Under the pieces are notes generated by a model. The model saw nothing but the letters and a program-made list of their open reading frames with translations. It was not told the origin of the DNA and did no database searches. From Streptomyces sp. 6-11-2 (GTDB lineage: Bacteria > Actinomycetota > Actinomycetes > Streptomycetales > Streptomycetaceae), in NCBI RefSeq assembly GCF_006540305.1, contig NZ_BJOR01000001.1:62001-126000 (forward strand): a stretch of 64,000 nucleotides of DNA, in the 5' to 3' direction. The translations under genes were made by a program, and so were the position numbers. Of this stretch, positions 16,075 through 24,004 are shown in pieces. Position 1 is the stretch's first letter, and the number at the start of each line of letters is the position of its first letter.

Positions 16075-17609
16075 TCGCCGTGACCGGGGAACGACGAGGA
16101 CACCGCGAGGTACTCGGAGCGGACACCGCAGGGCACAGCACGGACGCCGGGGCGGGCAGGCGCGGCGAAGACCTCGGTCCCAACGGGCCCGACAGCCGGG
16201 GCAACGCGCTGTGCCCTCAGGAGCACCAGCCCAACAGCCGTACCACCGCGGCCGTCGCGGGCGCCGGCACAGGGCGCAGTCCGGACGCCGGGGCGGGCGG
16301 GCATGGAAAAGCTCCCGGTCCGCACGGGCCCGACGAGCTGGGCCCGCAGGAGCACCGACCCCAGATGCGTAACACCGCGGACGTCACCGGCCCTGCCCAG
16401 GACCGCCGCGCAGGGCACACCACGGACGCCAGGGCCGGCAGGCATGGCGAAGGGCGTCGGCCGGAGGGTGATGCCGCGTTGTTGGGGTTCGCGCGGGCGT
16501 TGCGGGCCGCCGGGGTCGCGGCGAGCGCCGAGCGGGTGCACGCCTTCCTGCGGGCGGTGGACGCCCTGCGCCCCGGGCTGCGGACGGACGTGTACTGGGC
16601 GGGCCGGGTGACGCTGTGCGGGGACCGGGACGACCTGGAACGCTACGAGCGGGTGTTCGCCGCGTACTTCGGCACCGACGGGACACCGGCCCGCCCGGCC
16701 CGGACCACTCCCCCGCCCCGGCCGCGACCGGTCCTGCGGGAGGCGCCCGCCGGGTCGCGCACCGGACCACCCGGAGAGCGGCGGCAGGGGCCGCCCACCG
16801 CAACGCTCGCCAGCTCCGCCGAGGTGCTGCGCCACCGCGACGTGGCGGAGCTGGACCCCACGGAACGCGCACAGGTGCGCCGGCTGCTCGCCGCGTTCGC
16901 GTTGCGCGGGCAGCCGCGGCGCACCGCGCGGCGACGGCCGGCCCGGCGCGGGGACGTGGACCCGCACCGCACCGTGCGGGAACTGCTCCGGCTGGGCGGC
17001 GAGCCGGCGCTGCTGCGGCGGCACGCGCGCGCGGAGCGGCCGCGGCGGGTGGTGCTGCTGGTCGACGTCAGCGGATCCATGGGCCCCTACGCCGACGCTC
17101 TGCTGCGCTTCGCGCACGCCGCCGCCCGGGGGCGGCGCACGGAGGTGTTCACCATCGGCACCCGGCTGACCCGGGTGACCCGGGAGCTGTCGCACCGCGA
17201 CCCGGACCTGGCCATGGCCGCGGTCGCCGAGGCCGTGCCGGACTGGCGCGGCGGCACCCGCCTGGGTGAGTTGCTGCGGGAGTTCCTCGACCGCTGGGGC
17301 CAGCGGGGCATGGCGCGCGGCGCCGTCGTGGTACTGCTGTCCGACGGATGGGAGCGCGGCGACCCACACCTGCTCGCCGCCCAGATGCGGCGCCTGCACG
17401 GGCTCGCGCACCGGGTGATCTGGTCCAACCCCCGCAAGGCGCGCCCGGGCTACGCGCCGCTGGCCGCCGGCATGGCGGCGGCGCTGCCCAGCGTGGACGA
17501 CTTCGTCGAGGGTCACAGCCTGGCCGCGCTGGAGCGTCTGGCGGCGGTGGTGCAGGGCGCCGGCACGGACGCGGCCGGCCAGGTGCCGGGGTCGTGGGAG
17601 AGGAGCTGA
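16071..17609 (+). CDS. coxE: VWA-domain protein (CoxE-like) with a repetitive disordered N-terminus
   Basis: 512 aa from GTG 16071, which overlaps the coxD stop. Residues ~145-510 are CoxE-like: LLGFARALRAAGVAASAERV at the start, then a VWA domain with a MIDAS motif (VLLVDVSGSMGPYADALL), and VVVLLSDGWERGDPHLLAAQ and WSNPRKARPGYAPLAAGM at the end. It works with the MoxR ATPase in maturing the Mo-hydroxylase. The first ~140 residues are Gly/Pro/Arg/His-rich and built from a 141-bp (47-residue) tandem repeat, which relatives do not need. An in-frame ATG at 16365 is an alternative start that would skip most of it. Confidence 0.85.
   Translation: MIAVTGERRGHREVLGADTAGHSTDAGAGRRGEDLGPNGPDSRGNALCPQEHQPNSRTTAAVAGAGTGRSPDAGAGGHGKAPGPHGPDELGPQEHRPQMRNTADVTGPAQDRRAGHTTDARAGRHGEGRRPEGDAALLGFARALRAAGVAASAERVHAFLRAVDALRPGLRTDVYWAGRVTLCGDRDDLERYERVFAAYFGTDGTPARPARTTPPPRPRPVLREAPAGSRTGPPGERRQGPPTATLASSAEVLRHRDVAELDPTERAQVRRLLAAFALRGQPRRTARRRPARRGDVDPHRTVRELLRLGGEPALLRRHARAERPRRVVLLVDVSGSMGPYADALLRFAHAAARGRRTEVFTIGTRLTRVTRELSHRDPDLAMAAVAEAVPDWRGGTRLGELLREFLDRWGQRGMARGAVVVLLSDGWERGDPHLLAAQMRRLHGLAHRVIWSNPRKARPGYAPLAAGMAAALPSVDDFVEGHSLAALERLAAVVQGAGTDAAGQVPGSWERS
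16131..16460 (+). repeat. 141-bp tandem repeat inside coxE
   Basis: Related units begin at 16131, 16272 and 16413 (GGGCACAGCACGGACGCC, GGGCGCAGTCCGGACGCC, GGGCACACCACGGACGCC), exactly 141 bp apart; the third is partial. The period is a multiple of three, so copy-number changes keep the frame. Each encodes a segment like TDAGAGRRGEDLGPNGPD. Confidence 0.75.
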
Positions 17610-17611
17610 GC

Positions 17612-18718
17612 GTGCGGGACATTCTTCCGGTACTGGAGCGGTGGTACGCGGCGCGGGTGCCGTTCGGCCTCGCGACCGTCGTCACGGTCAGTCGCAGCGC
17701 GCCGCGCGACCCCGGTGCGGCGATGGCCGTGGGGCCGGACGACGAGGTGGTGGGGAGCGTGTCCGGCGGGTGCGTGGAGGGGGCGGTGTTCGACCTGGCC
17801 CAGGAGGTCGCGGCCGGCGGCGAGGCACGGGTGGCGACGTTCGGCTACAGCGACGAGGACGCGTTCGCGGTGGGGCTCACCTGCGGTGGTGAGATCTCCG
17901 TGCTGGTCAGGCAGGTGACCCAGGAGTCCGACCCGGCCTTCGGCGCGGTCGCCGCGTCCGTCGCCGCGGGCGACCCGGTGACCGTGGTGACCGTGGTGGA
18001 CGGACCCGCCCCGCGCGGGACGACGCTCGCGGTGTGGCCCGACACGGTGGCGGGCACGCTGGGCGCGGCCGGCCTGGACGTGGCGGTGACCGCCGACGCC
18101 CGCGGCGAACTCGCCCTGGGCGCCACCGGGCTCAGGCACTACGGTGCGCGCGGCGAGCGCCGCGAGGACGCCGTCACGGTGTTCCTGCACTCCTTCGCCC
18201 CGCCGCCGCGGATGCTGGTGTTCGGCGCGATCGACTACGCGGCCGCGGTGGCCCGTATCGGCGCCTTCCTCGGCTACCGCGTCACGGTGTGCGACGCCCG
18301 CCCGGTGTTCGCCACGCCGAAACGCTTCCCGGACGGCGTGGAGGTGGTCGTGGACTGGCCGCACCGCTATCTGCACGGCACGGACACCGACGAGCGCACG
18401 GTGATCTGCGTCCTGACCCACGACCCGAAGTTCGACGTGCCGCTGCTGGAGGAGGCGCTGCGCCGGCCCGCCGCCTACATCGGCGCGATGGGGAGCCGCC
18501 GTACCCACCACGACCGGTTGGAGCGGCTGATCGACGCCGGCCTGACGGACGACGAACTCGCCCGGCTGCGGTCCCCGGTGGGCCTCGACCTCGGCGCCCG
18601 CACGCCGGAGGAGGTGGCCGTGTCGGTCGCGGCCGAGATCGTCGCGCTGCGCTGGGGCGGCACCGGTACGCCCCTGACCGCGACCGCCGGAGCCATCCAC
18701 GCGACCGGCTCCGCCTGA
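17612..18718 (+). CDS. XdhC/CoxF-family Mo-cofactor maturation protein
   Basis: A 368-aa protein with an N-terminal XdhC/CoxI domain (RSAPRDPGAAMAVGPDDEVV, then SVSGGCVEGAVFD and FGLTCGGEI-like VGLTCGGEISVLV) and a C-terminal XdhC_C Rossmann domain (MLVFGAIDYAAAVARIGAFLG, YIGAMGSRRTHHDR). XdhC proteins bind molybdenum cofactor, promote its sulfuration and insert it into xanthine-oxidase-family enzymes. GTG 17612 follows AGGAG, a few bases after coxE. The order S-L-M-D-E-F-G matches classical cox clusters, so I equate it with CoxF. Confidence 0.9.
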   Translation: MRDILPVLERWYAARVPFGLATVVTVSRSAPRDPGAAMAVGPDDEVVGSVSGGCVEGAVFDLAQEVAAGGEARVATFGYSDEDAFAVGLTCGGEISVLVRQVTQESDPAFGAVAASVAAGDPVTVVTVVDGPAPRGTTLAVWPDTVAGTLGAAGLDVAVTADARGELALGATGLRHYGARGERREDAVTVFLHSFAPPPRMLVFGAIDYAAAVARIGAFLGYRVTVCDARPVFATPKRFPDGVEVVVDWPHRYLHGTDTDERTVICVLTHDPKFDVPLLEEALRRPAAYIGAMGSRRTHHDRLERLIDAGLTDDELARLRSPVGLDLGARTPEEVAVSVAAEIVALRWGGTGTPLTATAGAIHATGSA

Positions 18719-18733
18719 GTACGAGGAGAAGTC

Positions 18734-19381
18734 ATGGAACTGAACCACGAGTTCACCGTCCCCGTGCCGGTCGACGACGCCTGGCGGGCGCTCCTGGACA
18801 TCGAGCGCGTGGCACCGTGCCTGCCGGGGGCCACCGTGCAGGAGTACGACGGCAAGACCGTGACCGGTTCGGTCAAGGTCAAGGTGGGGCCGATCACGGT
18901 GACGTACAAGGGGACGGCGGTCTTCGAGGAGCAGGACGAGGCGGCACACCGCATGGTCCTCGTCGCCAGCGGCCGGGAGACACGCGGGCAGGGCACGGCG
19001 CGGGCCACCGTCACGGGCACGCTTCAGGAGCGTGACGGCAGCACGGCGGTGGCGGTGCGGACCGATCTGACGGTGACCGGCCGTCCGGCGCAGTTCGGGC
19101 GCGGGGTGCTGGCGGAGGTGGGGGACCGGCTGGTGGGGCAGTTCGCCGACTGTCTTTCGCAGCGGCTCGCCGAGACGCCGCCCGTGGCCGCCGGCGCCGC
19201 CGCCGGGAGCGCCGAGACGGAGGCGCGCGAGGAGCACGCGGCCCGGTACGCGGAGCCGGAGCCGCTGGATCTGCTGCGCACCGCCGGGGTACCGGTCGCC
19301 AAGCGTGCCGCCGTGGCGGTCGGCGCGGCCCTGGCCGTGGCACTGCTGATCGTGGGCGTCCGCCGGCTCCGGCGCCGCTGA
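18734..19381 (+). CDS. coxG: CoxG-like SRPBCC protein with a C-terminal membrane anchor
   Basis: 215 aa. Residues 1-150 are a START-like SRPBCC fold of the 'carbon monoxide dehydrogenase subunit G' family (MELNHEFTVPVPVDDAWRAL, CLPGATV, KVKVGPITVTYKGTA, GRGVLAEVGDRLVGQFADCL). A linker rich in Glu/Ala follows, then a single membrane helix near the C-terminus (AAVAVGAALAVALLIVGV) ending in RRLRRR inside. CoxG proteins recruit the dehydrogenase to the membrane and have been linked to quinone delivery, coupling it to respiration. It is preceded by GAGGAG. Last gene of the operon. Confidence 0.9.
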   Translation: MELNHEFTVPVPVDDAWRALLDIERVAPCLPGATVQEYDGKTVTGSVKVKVGPITVTYKGTAVFEEQDEAAHRMVLVASGRETRGQGTARATVTGTLQERDGSTAVAVRTDLTVTGRPAQFGRGVLAEVGDRLVGQFADCLSQRLAETPPVAAGAAAGSAETEAREEHAARYAEPEPLDLLRTAGVPVAKRAAVAVGAALAVALLIVGVRRLRRR

Positions 19382-19541
19382 CCGGACGGCCGCTGGGTGC
19401 GGTGCGGAGGGTGTCCGTGAGCCTCGATCAGTCCCTCGTTGCCACTGTGACCTGCTGTTCCGACTTGTTCCGGGTTTCTCGCGGGTTTTGCGGATTCGGT
19501 GGTGTGAGGCTGTGCGGGAGGGGTACGCGCGCCATCAACGG
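19382..19541. promoter_or_regulatory. Candidate promoter/5' region of the coupled small ORFs
   Basis: About 160 bp downstream of coxG, with locally AT-richer text (CTGTTCCGACTTGTTCCGGG, GGGTTTTGCGGATTCGG) before the first small ORF. No terminator hairpin was found immediately after coxG, so read-through from the cox operon is possible. Confidence 0.3.
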
Positions 19542-19604
19542 ATGAGGCATGCATGGCCTCCGCAGCACATGTGCCGCGTATCCCAGTGGGAAGGAGGTCC
19601 GTGA
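19542..19604 (+). CDS. Small ORF 1, 20 aa, Trp/Cys-containing leader-like peptide
   Basis: ATG 19542 begins MRHAWPPQHMCRVSQWEGGP, ending in a TGA at 19602-19604 that overlaps the GTG of the next small ORF (GTGA). A GGGAGGGG lies about 20 bases upstream. The peptide has two Trp and a Cys, residues favoured in attenuator leaders. The overlap implies translational coupling. Confidence 0.4.
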   Translation: MRHAWPPQHMCRVSQWEGGP

Positions 19605-19693
19605 AAGCGCACACTCGTAGCGCCCGGGCCGCCGCCACGCATCGAGCGGCCCGGATCTCGCCGAGAAGTCGGAAACGAGAAAGGGAAGAGTGA
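19601..19693 (+). CDS. Small ORF 2, 30 aa, Arg-rich
   Basis: GTG 19601 is preceded by a perfect AAGGAGG three bases upstream, the strongest Shine-Dalgarno in this part of the window. It encodes a basic peptide (VKAHTRSARAAATHRAARIS, then PRSRKREREE) and stops at TGA 19691-19693, six bases before a 12-bp hairpin. The tight unit of coupled ORFs plus a terminator argues it is really expressed. The function is unknown; an RNA-binding peptide or a leader/attenuator are options. Confidence 0.5.
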   Translation: MKAHTRSARAAATHRAARISPRSRKREREE

Positions 19694-19698
19694 CCCCG

Positions 19699-19725
19699 GG
19701 GCAGCCCCTGAGTCAGGGGCTGCCC
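19699..19725. terminator. Hairpin ending the small-ORF unit
   Basis: A perfect 12-bp stem GGGCAGCCCCTG / CAGGGGCTGCCC with a 3-base loop. There is no long T-run after it, as is usual in high-GC actinomycetes. It also lies downstream of the convergent phosphoesterase gene. Confidence 0.65.
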
Positions 19726-19771
19726 TCCTGCGTGGTCACGCCGTCGTACGCCATCGCGTGGCACGGGTGTG

Positions 19772-20278
19772 TCACGGGGTGCGGCGTGGCAGCCGGTGCA
19801 GTTCCACGTCGGTCAGGCGGCCGCTGGTGACGGTCGCGGTCATGTAGGTGCAGTGGGGTTGGCGGCGGCGGTCGGTCGGGGAGCCCGGGTTGAGCAGGCG
19901 CAGACCGGAGGGCGCGGTGGTGTCCCAGGGGATGTGGCTGTGGCCGAAGACCAGGACGTCGAGGCCGGGGAAGCGGGCGGCGCAGCGGGCCTCACGGCCC
20001 TGGGCCGGTCCGGTCTCGTGCACGACGCCGAAGCGCAGCCCGTCCAGGTCGGCCTCGGCCACCTCGGGAAGTCGGGCGCGCAGTTCGGGGCCGTCGTTGT
20101 TGCCGTAGACGCCGATCAGGCGGCGGCTGCGGCTCTCCAGCAGGTCGAGCGTGGCGGCGTCGACCCAGTCCCCGGCGTGGAGGACGACGTCGGCGCGCGG
20201 GAGTTCGGCGAGCAACCGCGGGGGCAGTTCCTTGGCGCGCTTGGGCAGATGGGTGTCGGACATCAGCAGCAGACGCAC
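19772..20278 (-). CDS. YfcE/MJ0936-family metallophosphoesterase
   Basis: 168 aa. The metal-binding motifs of calcineurin-like phosphoesterases are in order: MSDTHLPKR (D-x-H), LHAGDW (GD), GVYGNNDG (GNND), VVHETGP (H) and VFGHSHIPW (GHSH). The family hydrolyses phosphodiester bonds using two metals; E. coli YfcE is the model, with no settled physiological substrate. RLLNPGSPTDRRR near the C-terminus is also typical. It is convergent with the small-ORF unit and divergent from the MarR gene. Confidence 0.92.
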   Translation of the reverse strand: MRLLLMSDTHLPKRAKELPPRLLAELPRADVVLHAGDWVDAATLDLLESRSRRLIGVYGNNDGPELRARLPEVAEADLDGLRFGVVHETGPAQGREARCAARFPGLDVLVFGHSHIPWDTTAPSGLRLLNPGSPTDRRRQPHCTYMTATVTSGRLTDVELHRLPRRTP

Positions 20279-20334
20279 CAGGTCAGCGTACTGCGGGGCG
20301 CCGCGGCGGCGAACCGGCCCGGATCTTCAGCCAA

Positions 20335-20360
20335 AACTGTTCAGTCCAGACTGGACAGTT
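20335..20360. promoter_or_regulatory. 26-bp palindromic operator upstream of the MarR gene
   Basis: AACTGT and ACAGTT bracket CAGTC..GACTG in an almost perfect dyad. It ends 27 bp before the MarR start codon, the usual place for an autoregulatory MarR operator in the divergent phosphoesterase/MarR spacer. Confidence 0.65.
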
Positions 20361-20387
20361 CCGTCCGGGCGGTTCTACGGTGCTGTC

Positions 20388-20849
20388 ATGGATCACAAGG
20401 CCGGCGAGGTACCGCCGGGCATCTCGGCCTCCGCCGCGCGCGCCGCCCGCGACCTGCGGGTGGTGTTCAGCCGGCTGCGGCGCCGGATCCGTGAGGTCGC
20501 GCGGGACGAGGACCTGACCCCGCCGCAGGTGTCGGCGCTCACCCTGGTCGGCAAGCACGGCGCGGCCACGGCCAGCGCGCTGGCCGCCACCGAGGGGGTC
20601 CGGCCGCAGTCCATGGCCGCCACGCTCGCCGCCCTGGAGCGGCACGGGCTCATCCGGCGCAGCCCCGACCCCGAGGACGGACGGCGCCAGCTCGTCACCC
20701 TGACCGAGGGTGGCCGCGAGCGCATCGCGGGCGACCGGCAGAGCCGCGGGGAGTGGCTGACCCGGGCCCTGCAGGACCGTTACACCGAGGCCGAACGGGA
20801 GACGCTCCTGGAGGCCTTCGCCCTGCTGGAACGGCTGACCCGGCCCTGA
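20388..20849 (+). CDS. MarR-family transcriptional regulator
   Basis: A 153-aa winged-helix regulator. It has an N-terminal dimer helix (RDLRVVFSRLRRRIREV), the recognition region LTPPQVSALTLVGKHGAATASALAA followed by GVRPQSMAATLAALERHGLI, and the wing RRSPDPEDGRRQLVTLTEGG. MarR proteins are usually repressors released by small ligands. The ATG at 20388 was chosen because the operator palindrome lies just upstream. The isochorismatase-like gene starts 46 bp downstream on the same strand and is the likely co-transcribed target. Confidence 0.9.
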   Translation: MDHKAGEVPPGISASAARAARDLRVVFSRLRRRIREVARDEDLTPPQVSALTLVGKHGAATASALAATEGVRPQSMAATLAALERHGLIRRSPDPEDGRRQLVTLTEGGRERIAGDRQSRGEWLTRALQDRYTEAERETLLEAFALLERLTRP

Positions 20850-20895
20850 AAAGCACCACAGCCAGAAAAGCTCACCTCCGAAAGGCCCGCCCCCC

Positions 20896-21483
20896 ATGGC
20901 ACTCACCGCACTCGACCCGCGCACCGCACTCGTCGTGATCGACCTCCAGGCCGGCATCGTCGGCGCGCCCACCGCCCCGTACTCCGGCGCCGAGGTGCTC
21001 TCCCGCACGGTCGGGCTCGCCGACGCGTTCCGCGCCAGGAACCTGCCCGTCGTCCTGGTCCGGGTCTCCTTCGCCGCCGACTTCGGCGACGTGCCGCCCG
21101 GCCGCACCGAGGCGGTGCGGCCCGGTGGTGGGGCCCGTCCCGAGGGCTGGGACGTGATCGTTCCCGAGCTGGCGGGGCACCCGGGCGACATCACCGTCAC
21201 CAAGCACAACTGGGGCGCCTTCCACGGCACCGACCTCGATGTGCAGCTGCGCCGCCGCGGGGTGACGCAGATCGTGCTGGCCGGCATCGCCACCAGCATC
21301 GGCGTGGAGTCCACCGCCCGCGCCGCCCACGAGCACGGCTACCACGTCACGCTGGCCACCGACGCCATGAGCGACATGGACGCCGAGGCCCACCGGGGCA
21401 GTGTCGAGCGGATCTTCCCGCGCCTGGGCGAGACCGGCACCACCGCCGAGGTCCTCGAACTGCTGGCCAAGACGCACGGCTGA
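20896..21483 (+). CDS. Isochorismatase-like hydrolase lacking the catalytic Cys
   Basis: 195 aa with the cysteine-hydrolase fold: ALVVIDLQAGIVG (catalytic Asp), DITVTKHNWGAFHGTDLD (catalytic Lys), and the loop VLAGIATSIGVESTARAAHE. In amidase members the loop has Cys before VE; here it is Gly, as in PhzD-type isochorismatases that use Asp/Lys to hydrolyse vinyl ethers. So an amidase reaction is unlikely. It follows the MarR gene and was probably acquired as a regulator-enzyme pair. Confidence 0.88.
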   Translation: MALTALDPRTALVVIDLQAGIVGAPTAPYSGAEVLSRTVGLADAFRARNLPVVLVRVSFAADFGDVPPGRTEAVRPGGGARPEGWDVIVPELAGHPGDITVTKHNWGAFHGTDLDVQLRRRGVTQIVLAGIATSIGVESTARAAHEHGYHVTLATDAMSDMDAEAHRGSVERIFPRLGETGTTAEVLELLAKTHG

Positions 21484-21484
21484 C

Positions 21485-21507
21485 GCGGCGAGGCGCCTCG
21501 CGCCGCC
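21485..21507. terminator. Hairpin after the isochorismatase-like gene
   Basis: GCGGCGAGGC pairs with GCCTCGCGCCGC with one bulge, directly after the stop codon. Confidence 0.45.
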
Positions 21508-21560
21508 TCACCGACCGTCTCCCCGGGCCCGTGACCCGGCGCTCGCCCGGACCCGGCGGT

Positions 21561-21737
21561 TCAGTCCTCACCCCGCACTATGTTCGACTCGTTGCCCGTG
21601 CGGTCCTTCTGGGGGCCGCCACGGTCCTCGAGCGCGGGGAGGCAGGTGCGCACGCCCTCCTCCCTCGGACGACGGGCCTGCGCCCAGCCCGTCTCGGGGT
21701 GCCGGACAAGGTGCTTCTCGCTGGTGTGCGCGGTCAC
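21561..21737 (-). CDS. Small conserved-looking protein, 58 aa
   Basis: A minus-strand frame from GTG 21737 to TGA 21561. It starts VTAHTSEKHLVRHPETGWAQ, continues with charged sequence (RPREEGVRTCLPALEDRG) and ends NESNIVRGED. An AGGAAGATGAGG stretch upstream supplies a ribosome site. The composition is unlike the flanking non-coding DNA. It lies downstream of the DUF6479-like gene on the same strand. No family is recognised. Confidence 0.4.
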   Translation of the reverse strand: MTAHTSEKHLVRHPETGWAQARRPREEGVRTCLPALEDRGGPQKDRTGNESNIVRGED

Positions 21738-21861
21738 GACGCCTCATCTTCCTTCTGCGTCAGGTGCTGCGGAGCGGCTCCCTCCGGAACGCCGTGCTCC
21801 AAACGTTCCGAGTCCCCGGGAACAGCCCCGGCAAACCCCTGACCGGCACCCCGGGCCCTGG

Positions 21862-22249
21862 TCACCCGCCGCCGGAGCCCCCACTGCCGAACGAGCCGCC
21901 GGAGCCCCGTCCCAGCGCGGGCGGATCCGGTCCTCGCCGCGCCTGCTGCCGGACGAGCCGAGTTCGCGCGGGGTCGGCCGGCGGCCGGTCTCCTCGGCGC
22001 GGGGCACCTCGGCCGGCTCACGCCGCCGGCGGACCTCGTGGACCGGTCCGGACTCCGGCAGCGTCGGATGCTCGCCACCCCGGGGAGTCCTCGGCTCGCC
22101 CTGTTTGACCCTGCTGCCGAGCGGGACGGTCCGCACCAGAACCGCCGCGATCACCGGACCGCCGACGACGATGACGGCGATCCCGGCGGCCGAGCCGGCG
22201 CCGGCTGCGTCGTACGAGGTGGTGTCCCTGGCCGGCGCGCACCCGGCCC
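21862..22249 (-). pseudogene. DUF6479-like small membrane protein with a probable frameshift and no clear start
   Basis: The minus frame carries a membrane helix ([20 protein letters not shown]) followed by the charged block typical of DUF6479 proteins: PTLPESGPVHEVRRRREP, then RPTPRELGSSGSRRGED and RIRPRWDG. These proteins normally end in a Gly/Ser tail. The matching tail (GSGGSFGSGGSGGG then TGA at 21862) exists in the adjacent frame and would be restored by one extra G in the GACGGGGCTCC run. A proper start codon near DTTSYDAAG is also missing. It is a recent pseudogene or a base-call artefact. Confidence 0.6.
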
Positions 22250-22327
22250 CGCCCGGCCGATGCGTGCCGAGCCGGCGAGGGCGTGGCGCGGACCCGGCCG
22301 CGGAGCAGGGCGGTAGCCTCGCCGCCG

Positions 22328-24004
22328 ATGACCGATACGTCCGAAACATCCGCATCCGCCGCCGAGCGGCCCGCCATCCCCTCCCGGCCGTTCGGCCGGA
22401 GGCTGCTGGAGTGGGCCTCGACGACCGATCACAAGGTGATCGGCAGGCTCTACATGGTCACGGCGTTCGGCTTCTTCCTGCTGGCCGGCCTGCTGGCGAT
22501 GGGGATGCGCGCCGAACTCGCCCGGCCCGGCCTGCAGTTCATGAACCAGCAGACCTACAACGAGCTCTTCACGATCCACGGCACGATCATGATGCTGCTC
22601 TTCGCCACTCCCATGTTCGCGGGCTTCACGAACGCGGTGATGCCGCTCCAGATCGGCGCCCCGGACGTGGCCTTCCCCCGTCTCAACGCCCTGTCGTACT
22701 GGATGTACCTCTTCGGTGGGCTCATGGTCGTCTCGGGGTTCCTCGTGCCCGGCGGCTCGGCGGCTTTCGGCTGGTTCGCCTACGCGCCGCTGAACAGCGC
22801 CTACTACTCCCCCGGCGCGGGCGGCGACCTGTGGGTGATGGGGCTGGTGGTGACGGGTGTGTCGACGACGCTCGGCGCGGTCAACTTCATCACCACGATC
22901 ACCACCCTGCGCGCGCCCGGGATGACGATGTTCCGGATGCCGATCTTCACCTGGAACGTGCTGTTCACCTCGATCCTGGTGCTGCCCGCCTTCCCGGTGC
23001 TGACCGCCGCGCTGCTCGCCCTGGAGGCGGACCGGAAGTTCGGGGCGCACGTCTTCGACGCGGCGAACGGCGGGGCGCTGCTGTGGCAGCACCTGTTCTG
23101 GTTCTTCGGCCACCCGGAGGTCTACATCGTCGCGCTGCCGTTCTTCGGGATCGTCAGCGAGATCGTCCCGGTCTTCTCCCGCAAGCCGCAGTTCGGGTAC
23201 CTGCCGATGATCGGGGCGACCATCGCGATCACCATGCTGTCCGCGGTGGTGTGGGCACACCACATGTTCGCCACGGGCGCGGTACTGCTGCCGTTCTTCT
23301 CGATCATGTCGTTCCTGATCGCGGTGCCCACCGGGATCAAGTTCTTCGCCTGGATCGGGACGATGCGGGGCGGCTCGCTGTCGTTCGAGACGCCGATGCT
23401 GTGGTCGTCCGGCTTCCTGGTGTCGTTCCTGCTGGGCGGGCTCAGCGGAGTGCTGATCGCCTCGCCGCCGCTGGACTTCCACGTGACCGACTCGTACTTC
23501 ATCGTGGCGCACCTGCACTACGTGCTGTTCGGCACCGTGGTGTTCGCGATGTTCGCCGGCTTCTACTTCTGGTGGCCCAAGCTCACCGGGAAGATGCTGG
23601 ACGAACGGCTCGGCAGGATCCATTTCTGGCTGCTGTTCCCCGGCTTCCAGCTGACGTTCCTGGTGCAGCACTGGCTCGGCGCGGAGGGGATGCCCCGCCG
23701 GTACGCCGACTACCTGCCCGCCGACGGCTTCACCCTCCTGAACACACTCTCCTCGGCGGGGGCGTTCCTGCTCGGCGTGTCCACCCTGCCCTTCCTCTAC
23801 AACGTCTGGCACACCTCGCGCCACGGACGGCAGGTCACCGTGAACGACCCCTGGGGGTACGGGCGCGCCCTGGAGTGGGCGACCTCCTGCCCGCCGCCGC
23901 GGCACAACTTCGACGCCCTGCCCCGGATCCGCTCCGAGGCCCCCGCCTTCGACCTGCACCACCCCGACATCGTCCAGCGGGCGGAACTGGAGGGACGCCG
24001 ATGA
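22328..24004 (+). CDS. ctaD: Cytochrome c oxidase subunit I (aa3 type)
   Basis: A 558-aa polytopic haem-copper oxidase subunit with ~12 membrane segments. Haem a ligand: TIHGTIMM; Cu_B/His-Tyr crosslink: FFGHPEVYI; Cu_B His pair: VVWAHHMF; haem a3/a ligands: HLHYVLFG. It reduces O2 to water and pumps protons. The ATG at 22328 has no strong RBS but sits where the conserved N-terminus begins ([15 protein letters not shown]). The next gene overlaps its stop. Subunits II and III are not here, so this looks like an extra oxidase copy relying on subunits encoded elsewhere. Confidence 0.95.
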   Translation: MTDTSETSASAAERPAIPSRPFGRRLLEWASTTDHKVIGRLYMVTAFGFFLLAGLLAMGMRAELARPGLQFMNQQTYNELFTIHGTIMMLLFATPMFAGFTNAVMPLQIGAPDVAFPRLNALSYWMYLFGGLMVVSGFLVPGGSAAFGWFAYAPLNSAYYSPGAGGDLWVMGLVVTGVSTTLGAVNFITTITTLRAPGMTMFRMPIFTWNVLFTSILVLPAFPVLTAALLALEADRKFGAHVFDAANGGALLWQHLFWFFGHPEVYIVALPFFGIVSEIVPVFSRKPQFGYLPMIGATIAITMLSAVVWAHHMFATGAVLLPFFSIMSFLIAVPTGIKFFAWIGTMRGGSLSFETPMLWSSGFLVSFLLGGLSGVLIASPPLDFHVTDSYFIVAHLHYVLFGTVVFAMFAGFYFWWPKLTGKMLDERLGRIHFWLLFPGFQLTFLVQHWLGAEGMPRRYADYLPADGFTLLNTLSSAGAFLLGVSTLPFLYNVWHTSRHGRQVTVNDPWGYGRALEWATSCPPPRHNFDALPRIRSEAPAFDLHHPDIVQRAELEGRR

